A stretch of 13,671 nt of DNA. Source: Pseudozyma flocculosa PF-1. Lineage: Eukaryota > Basidiomycota > Ustilaginomycetes > Ustilaginales > Ustilaginaceae. Made by a program: the position numbers and the translations under genes. The notes under the pieces are model-generated. The model did no database searches, was not told where the DNA came from, and saw only the letters and a list, made by a program, of their open reading frames with translations. Shown here piece by piece: positions 8,805-13,671 of the stretch. The DNA lies in assembly GCF_000417875.1 (NCBI RefSeq), contig NW_006920883.1, positions 370,683 to 384,353 on the forward strand. The letters are read 5' to 3'. Numbering within the stretch: position 1 is the first letter of the stretch; each line of letters begins with the position of its first letter.

Positions 8805-10580
8805 CCCCGCCACGGCAGACCTCCAAGGCTGCAGCCCTCCCGCCCTCGGCCTCCTCCGCAGCGCCCTCCGCTCCTTGCTGCGAGCCATCGACGGCGGCGG
8901 TGGCGGCAAACATGCCTCCCTCCCCGCCACCGGCAACGATAGCCCGCGCAGCTGCCACGAATACTCTTCCCTCGCACGCAACCTCGCCGCAGTGGGGCGC
9001 CTGTGTGACGAGGCCTTCCTCAGCTTCCACTACGCCGACATCCCCACCTGCTGGCGGCGCCTCTACACCGACGCCATCCTCCTCAAGGCCTGCGCCGCCC
9101 TCGCCCTCCTCGAGCCATCGCACGCCGCCGCTCACCCGCACTGGACATCCCTCGTCCGCGACCTCGACCTCGCCATCATCGTCGCAGGCGCTCCCGGACC
9201 CGGTCGAGCCGAGGCGATCCACGACCTCATCCGCGCAGCCCAGACCGCAATCGCCTCGCCCCTCTCCCCCGCCCTACTGCCCGCTGCAGAGCATACTCGC
9301 CCGGCCAAGCGGTCCAGGCTAGAGACAGTCGAGTACCACGCAGCCATCGACGGCGGCAGCGGCGCCCCCTTGCAGCCCACAAGCCTGGCCGACGGCACCA
9401 TCGACAGCTTCGATTCGCCTCCTTCGCTCGCCACCTTCCTCGACCGATCCGGATCCGACGACGACCGCGGCAGCTGCCGACGGCCCTTTATCGTCCGGGG
9501 CTTTGCCAAAGACTGGCCCGCGTCCCAACCCCTCCCGTCCGCGGCGCCGTCGTCGTCGCCGCCGGCGAGCGGCGCACCGCGCTGGGCATCGGCCGACTAT
9601 CTCGAACGCATCGCCGGACCAGGTCGCGTGGTGCCCGTCGAGGTCGGCGCAAAGTACACCGACGACGACTGGGGGCAGGACATCATCCTCTGGTCCGACT
9701 TTCTCCGCTTATCCGGCTGGGCCCAGGCTGCGGCGGACCCGACGGCGGCGGCGGCGGCAGAGGATAAGCCGCTCTACCTGGCGCAACACGACCTCCTCTC
9801 GCAGTTCCCCGACCTACGGCGCGACATGATCCTGCCGGACTACGTCTACTCCTCGCCGCCGGTACCGCCGGGCGTGCCGGGCTACCGACCGCCGGGCAAC
9901 GACGAGGCGCTCATCCTCAATGCCTGGCTGGGCCCCGCGGCCACCGTATCGCCGCCCCACTTTGACATGTTCTACAACTGCTTCGTCCAGGTCGTCGGGT
10001 ACAAGGAAATCTGGCTCGCTCCGCCCGACGTCGACGTCGACGGTGCCATGGCGCCCTTTGGCCGTGGCCGTGGCCGTGGCGGCGAAGACGGCGAAGACGA
10101 CGGCGGCGCGGCGTGTCCCGACTCGTCCGACAAAGACGGTCTAGCCACGTCATTGATGACGAATACATCCCGCATCGACGTGTTCGCCTCGTCGTCCTCG
10201 TCCTCGTCCTCGCCCTCCTGCTCCGATCAGGTAGCAACCTCGTTTCGGGAGGACGTGCAACCGCGCGCGCAGCGAGCCGTGCTGGGACCGGGCGACATGC
10301 TCTTTATGCCGCCAAAGTGGTGGCATTCGTTCCGGAGCCGCACAAAGGTGAGCTGAGCTGAGCTGAGCTGAGCTGAGCTTCGGCCTTGCATCGCATCGCA
10401 TCGCATCGCATCGGTCGTGCGTCGCCGCCGCCAAGCAGAGGTTCAGACACGACGTACTTACGGTTTCTCCTCCCTCCCTCCCCCCCACTCTCTTCCCCTC
10501 TCCCCCACCCCCCGGGCTCGTCAACCGACGACGACCAACGAACGAACGAGCAGAGCTTCTCCGTATCGATGTGGTTCTGA
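8725..10580 (+). CDS. JMJD5: JmjC-domain 2-oxoglutarate oxygenase, JMJD5/KDM8-like (two exons)
   Basis: Exons are 8725-10347 and 10554-10580, giving 549 residues. The second exon adds only SFSVSMWF and the stop, the usual end of JMJD5 proteins. The N-terminal third is helical. The catalytic part begins with RRPFIVRGFAKDWPAS, then VVPVEVGAKYTDDDWGQD, PLYLAQHDLLSQFPDLRRD, NAWLGPAATVSPPHFDMFYN and GPGDMLFMPPKWWHSFRS. The Fe(II) ligands are His412, Asp414 and His534. By alignment from memory with human JMJD5, Asn418, Lys427 and Tyr351 match its 2-oxoglutarate contacts, so the enzyme looks intact. JMJD5 is an arginyl C3-hydroxylase; its histone demethylase role is disputed. A low-complexity insert (RGRGRGG, an acidic run, poly-Ser) lies between Asp414 and His534. 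The in-frame GTG upstream near 8584 is not a plausible start. Confidence 0.93.
10349..10378 (+). repeat. TGAGC pentanucleotide repeat, six units, overlapping the splice donor
   Basis: Six perfect TGAGC units begin on the T of the GT donor, so the donor sequence is the first repeat unit. Confidence 0.95.
10388..10412 (+). repeat. GCATC pentanucleotide repeat, five units
   Basis: Five perfect GCATC units, nine bases after the TGAGC array, in the same intron. Confidence 0.95.
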
Positions 10581-10654
10581 TATCGTCACGACGTCGGCTT
10601 CGTGATCGACACGCCTCGCCACCACCGCCGGCGCCATCGTCGAAAAGGCACAAA

Positions 10655-10665
10655 GGGGGGGGGGG
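10655..10665 (+). repeat. Homopolymer of 11 G
   Basis: Eleven consecutive G about 75 bp past the JMJD5-like stop; its length may be inexact in the assembly. Confidence 0.85.
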
Positions 10666-11054
10666 GTGAGCCGAAAATGGAACAGAGATCATGATAGCGT
10701 CGAAAAGACGACGACGGCGAACGGAAGGAGAGAGGGGGGCAAACAAAGAAGAGAGGGGCGGACAGGCGGGCGGGCGGGCAGGGCAAGGAGCTGAAACAGG
10801 TGGGATGGGGCAAAGGCGGAGGATTCAAGGTGATGTCGTTTTCGGTCGATGTGCTGGCCCCCTCCTCCCCCCTCGTCGGAAGAAGGAAGCGGATCGAGGG
10901 CAAAGAGCAAGGTCGAGGGCCGAAGATCAAAAGAAGAAAGGGAGGATCGACGAGGAAGGGGGGGTATATGCGATGAGTTGTGTATGGGAGAGAGGAGGCT
11001 GGCTGGCTGGCTGGCCGGCGCGAAGCATGCTAAGGGCCGGAGACTGTGTGCGGG

Positions 11055-11081
11055 CGTGTGTGCGTGTGTGTGTGTGTGTGT
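11055..11081 (+). repeat. (TG)n microsatellite
   Basis: TG dinucleotides with one C interruption in the intergenic region. Confidence 0.9.
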
Positions 11082-11540
11082 TGGGTGGGCGGGGTTCTTC
11101 CTCCTCGTCTTGTATGGCTGCTTGCGGGCGGACTGGAAGCACGCGTGACGGACGTCGCACGGTGGTGTCCAAGCGGAGACCCCGGCGTATGGACCCCAAA
11201 CGGCGGCGGTGGCGATTTCGGCAGGCAGCGCCGGCATCGTGCGTGCGTGAGCGGGAAAAAGCGGACAAGCGCGGGGTAGGCGACGGCGATGGCGACGAGC
11301 GACAGGCGAGAGCCAGGTAGAACGTTGAGGGTGAAGGAGTGTGGTGGTGCTTGGCAGCCAAGCTGGCCGTCAATCGCAGAAGCAGACTGCGCCTCGGGGC
11401 CGAAACCGTCACGACAAGAATGGTGTCGGTCCGCCGACGCCCGGCCCGGCCCCATTGATGGGCGTTGAGCGCTGCCATGCTCGAGAGTGGACCCGACGAG
11501 TGGGAGAGGCAGGTCACCTGGTATCAAGAATGTCCATGCG

Positions 11541-11581
11541 TGGTGGTGGTGGTGGTGGTGGTGGTGGTGGTGGTGGTGGTG
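11541..11581 (+). repeat. (GGT)n trinucleotide repeat, about 13 units
   Basis: A pure GGT run between the two converging genes. Confidence 0.95.
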
Positions 11582-11723
11582 ATGCTGGTACGCGTGTCGC
11601 TCAGTCTGTCTGCCCTAGAAAGTGTCCGTGGGATCGTCGATGCTGAGGGCTGCAGCTGCTGCCAAGGGACCGATGCTGGCGGCGCGACAAAGTCGCAATG
11701 ACCATGATCACGCTGAGGGTGTC

Positions 11724-11731
11724 GATGACGG

Positions 11732-11774
<43 letters not shown>

Positions 11775-11796
11775 CACGACGACGACGACGACCACG
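11724..11796 (+). repeat. (GAC)n trinucleotide repeat with GGC and CAC interruptions
   Basis: About 24 units, ending roughly 60 bp beyond the phosphatase stop codon and so probably within its 3' UTR, where it reads as GTC units. Confidence 0.9.
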
Positions 11797-11854
11797 ATGC
11801 TGCAGGGCCTACGCTAGGGTGTCCGGTCCGCATACCTGCTCGACTCTCGCTCCA

Positions 11855-13671
11855 TCAAAACAGCCCGCCGTCGAGCACGGCCCTCACGTCGTCGACCTCG
11901 CACAGGTCGGCCAGGAAGGGACAGAGGTCGGTGAGCTCGGTGTCGTGCGGGTCGTTGAACCAGCTCGAGATGGGCACGGCGTTGTTCGGATGGAAGATGT
12001 AGGACGCGGGCGAGTTGTCGATGATGATGGTGTCGCCGATGTCGCGCCCGAGCTGCGAGAGGTCCTTGACGTAGTTGCCCTTGTGGTTGTAGCACGACTC
12101 GCGGAAGAGGCGGTGCCGCACCGCATGGTGGATGTCGAGCATGTCGAGCACCGGGTCGGCGTACTTGCTCAAGCTGGCAGTGAACACGACGACCTCGTAG
12201 ATCTCGCCCATGCGCCGCATGAACTCGTCCACGCCCGGCCGCTTGATCACGTAGACGTTGTGCACCGTGCCTTCGATCTCGACGGGCACGATAAAGTCGG
12301 CCGGCATGACCTGTGAGGGGCGGCGGGGAGCAAGGCCAAGGAGGGCAGGGGGAGGCGGCGCAAGAGGGGGGGGTCAGCGACCCAGACTAGCGACGCATTC
12401 CGGCGTGTTCTGCACGGCCGCGCAGAACCGCAGCATCGCAGAGCCAACTCACCTTGAAGCTGCTGTGCACGAGCGTCTCGTCGAGGTCGAGAACCAGGCA
12501 CTTGCGTCCGTGGTCGTCCTTGACAATGGGGCCGAGGAGCGGCTGCGGGTTGCCGTACTCGTCGATCGGGATGCCGATGCCGCCTTGCATGATTAGCCGT
12601 TGCTCTTCGGTCTGGTCGTCGTCGTCGAGGTAGTCGCCGTCCATGGCGAGGCCATCCTCATCGTCTTCGTCATCATCATCATCGTCGTCGTCGTCATCAT
12701 CGTAGTCGTCGTCGACGTCGCTCTCGGTCTTGCTGACGTCGCCCGACGTCCGCGACTTGCGGTGTTGCCCCGCGGCCAAACCGTCGGCGGCCGCCACGTC
12801 TCCCGGCGCAACGTAGGACGCGCCGGGCGGGACCACGGCTCCCGACATGACATCGCCCGTCTCTTCGCGCGGCAGCCGCGTGCCGCCGCCGGGTGTCGTG
12901 GGACCTACCGACGAGCTGCCGTCGTCGCCGCCGAGGCGTGACCCGCCCTTGGCGTTGGGTGTCCGGGGCGGCACGACGACACCTGCCGGCAGCGCCGATC
13001 CGCCCGCCTTGCCGTCGGTGCGCGCTCGGCCTGCGTCGGATCTGCCGTGGGCGGCGCCTGCCCGCTTCTCATCGAGCTGCTCGTGCTCGGCCATCGCCCG
13101 CGCGCCGCTGGAGCAGGTGATGATGGCAATCACCCGCTGCGCGAAGCCGGGCTTCTTTGCGCGCGCCTTCTCCGTCGTGCCGGCTGCGGCCGGTGGCGCC
13201 TTGGCGCTGGAACCGGTTGTGGCGGTGCCAGCCGGCTTGGTGGTCGCTGTGGAAGAGGCGGCGGCCGCAGGGCGATCGGTACCGGCGCCCGCTCCCTTGA
13301 CCGGCGTCACGTCCGTGCCCTTGGAGCTGGTCGGCACAGACACGAGGCCGTCCTTCTCGACGGTGCCTTGGCTACTCCCGCTGGTCAGCTGCTGCGCCGC
13401 CTTGTCGAGGTCAGGCATTTGCGAGGTCGGTACGGCGACAATGGCGGGCGCGGCCGAGGCCGACGTCGCCGACTCTGCCGTGGTGAGGGTGTTTACTGCC
13501 GTCGAGTCGTCGACGAGCGTGGACGAGGCCTGGTGCGAGTGGTCGGGCTCGTCGACGCGTGCTGCCGGTTCCAGTCCCAGCGAGTTTGTCGGCACATGCG
13601 TCGAGGCGGCACCGGCAGCGGCAGTGGCCGCGCCGGCTCCGTNCGATTGCCGCAGCGCGTCCGAGGATCCA
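11855..13671 (-). CDS. PSR1: Psr1/SCP-type HAD phosphatase (FCP1-like/NIF domain); 5'-partial
   Basis: Visible exons are 13671-12453 and 12310-11855 (TGA), giving 557 residues; the N-terminus lies beyond the right edge. The catalytic domain fills the last 165 residues or so. Motif I is [16 protein letters not shown] (DxDxT at 12488-12474), then [29 protein letters not shown] (motif II Thr), [20 protein letters not shown] (motif III Lys) and [14 protein letters not shown] (motif IV). All catalytic residues are present. The order and wording match yeast Psr1/Psr2, plasma-membrane phosphatases that act with Whi2 in stress signalling, and human CTDSP proteins. The long N-terminal part is Ala/Ser/Thr/Pro-rich, includes [15 protein letters not shown] (about 13105-13150) and ends in a poly-Asp run. 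Substrate and membrane anchoring are inferred from the family. Assignment to Psr1 rather than another SCP-type member is likely but not certain. Confidence 0.92.
12311..12452 (-). other. Intron of the Psr1-like phosphatase gene (142 bp)
   Basis: Donor GTGAGT directly after HSSFK of motif I, acceptor CCCCTCACAG before GTCATGCCG, phase 0. The joined reading is [19 protein letters not shown], continuous with the family. Confidence 0.9.
12652..12720 (-). repeat. GAC/GAT codon repeat encoding a poly-Asp tract
   Basis: In the phosphatase frame this encodes SDVDDDY followed by eleven Asp, EDDEDG and more acidic residues. It lies about 60-80 residues before the DxDxT nucleophile. The codons mix GAC and GAT. 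Confidence 0.9.
13643..13643. other. Ambiguous base (N)
   Basis: The only undetermined base in the window, 29 bases from the right edge, inside the open phosphatase frame (codon NAC on the minus strand). It does not change the reading frame. Confidence 0.95.

Larger units (their letters stand above)
10348..10553 (+). other. Intron of the JMJD5-like gene (206 bp)
   Basis: Donor GTGAGC after RSRTK, acceptor GAGCAG before AGCTTCTCC, phase 0. The joined reading is RSRTKSFSVSMWF. It contains two pentamer arrays (10349-10378 and 10388-10412) and a C/T-rich stretch with long C runs at about 10465-10515. Confidence 0.9.
10581..11854. other. Gene-free convergent intergenic region rich in simple repeats
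   Basis: These 1,274 bp lie between the 3' ends of the JMJD5-like and phosphatase genes and should contain both 3' UTRs. They hold an 11-G run (10655-10665), a purine-rich stretch (about 10715-10960), a GGCTGGCTGGCTGGC run near 10996-11013, TG repeats (11055-11081), GGT repeats (11541-11581) and GAC repeats (11724-11796). The open frames here are Arg- or Ser-rich or pure homopolymer codons. I recognise no protein family and no RNA gene. Confidence 0.6.

Noticed and set aside
8196..8981. In-frame N-terminal extension of the lipase up to 8981
   Set aside because: The frame is open only because the DNA is GC-rich. It overlaps the divergent gene's coding sequence and promoter, and the residues are low-complexity. 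MAQTNDKED at 8195 is the better start.
10691..11517. Possible small genes on either strand in the convergent intergenic region
   Set aside because: The frames are Arg-, Ser- or His/Thr-repeat-rich, overlap each other on both strands and show no splice-supported or family-like sequence.
11601..11795. Poly-Val or poly-Asp peptides across the GAC repeat
   Set aside because: They are pure translation of a trinucleotide microsatellite.
1..13671. A biosynthetic, defence or mobile-element cluster
   Set aside because: The four genes belong to separate housekeeping-type families. There are no transposase, reverse transcriptase, terminal repeat or pathway-linked genes.

Overview
The window reads as nuclear DNA of a filamentous or dimorphic fungus, most likely a GC-rich basidiomycete. 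Ustilaginomycotina (smut-type) is my best guess, inferred from the arrestin and phosphatase sequences, the very high GC, the long Ala/Ser/Asp/Gln low-complexity tails, the many microsatellites and the roughly 100-200 bp introns with GTGAGT-type donors. The lineage is an inference from sequence style, not a search result. I see no bacterial, viral, transposon, CRISPR, rRNA or tRNA signal.

There are four protein-coding genes. (1) At 1-3225, minus strand, is an alpha-arrestin-type protein with a 17-nt first coding exon, a long second exon that runs off the left edge, and one apparent single-base frameshift at 2701-2706. (2) At 3963-8195, minus strand, is a six-exon (possibly seven-exon) DDHD-domain phospholipase of the PA-PLA1 family; every junction restores a family-like reading. 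(3) At 8725-10580, plus strand, is a JMJD5/KDM8-like JmjC oxygenase with two exons, the last only nine codons including the stop. (4) At 11855-13671, minus strand, is a Psr1/SCP-type HAD phosphatase with two visible exons and its N-terminus beyond the right edge.

Genes 2 and 3 are divergent and share a 529-bp promoter region. Genes 3 and 4 converge on a 1.27-kb gene-free stretch full of simple repeats. Gene 1 lies downstream of gene 2 on the same strand, with a 737-bp spacer that contains GA and CT tracts in inverted orientation. The genes belong to different pathways (membrane-protein trafficking, lipid turnover, protein hydroxylation, dephosphorylation at membranes). Nothing indicates a cluster with a joint function.

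I found no convincing new biological system. The points most worth checking are the arrestin frameshift, the arrestin tail built from repeated charged helices, a probable GC-AG intron in the lipase gene, a large charged insertion that splits the DDHD domain, a start codon overlapped by a short upstream ORF in the JMJD5 gene, and pentanucleotide repeats packed into its only intron.
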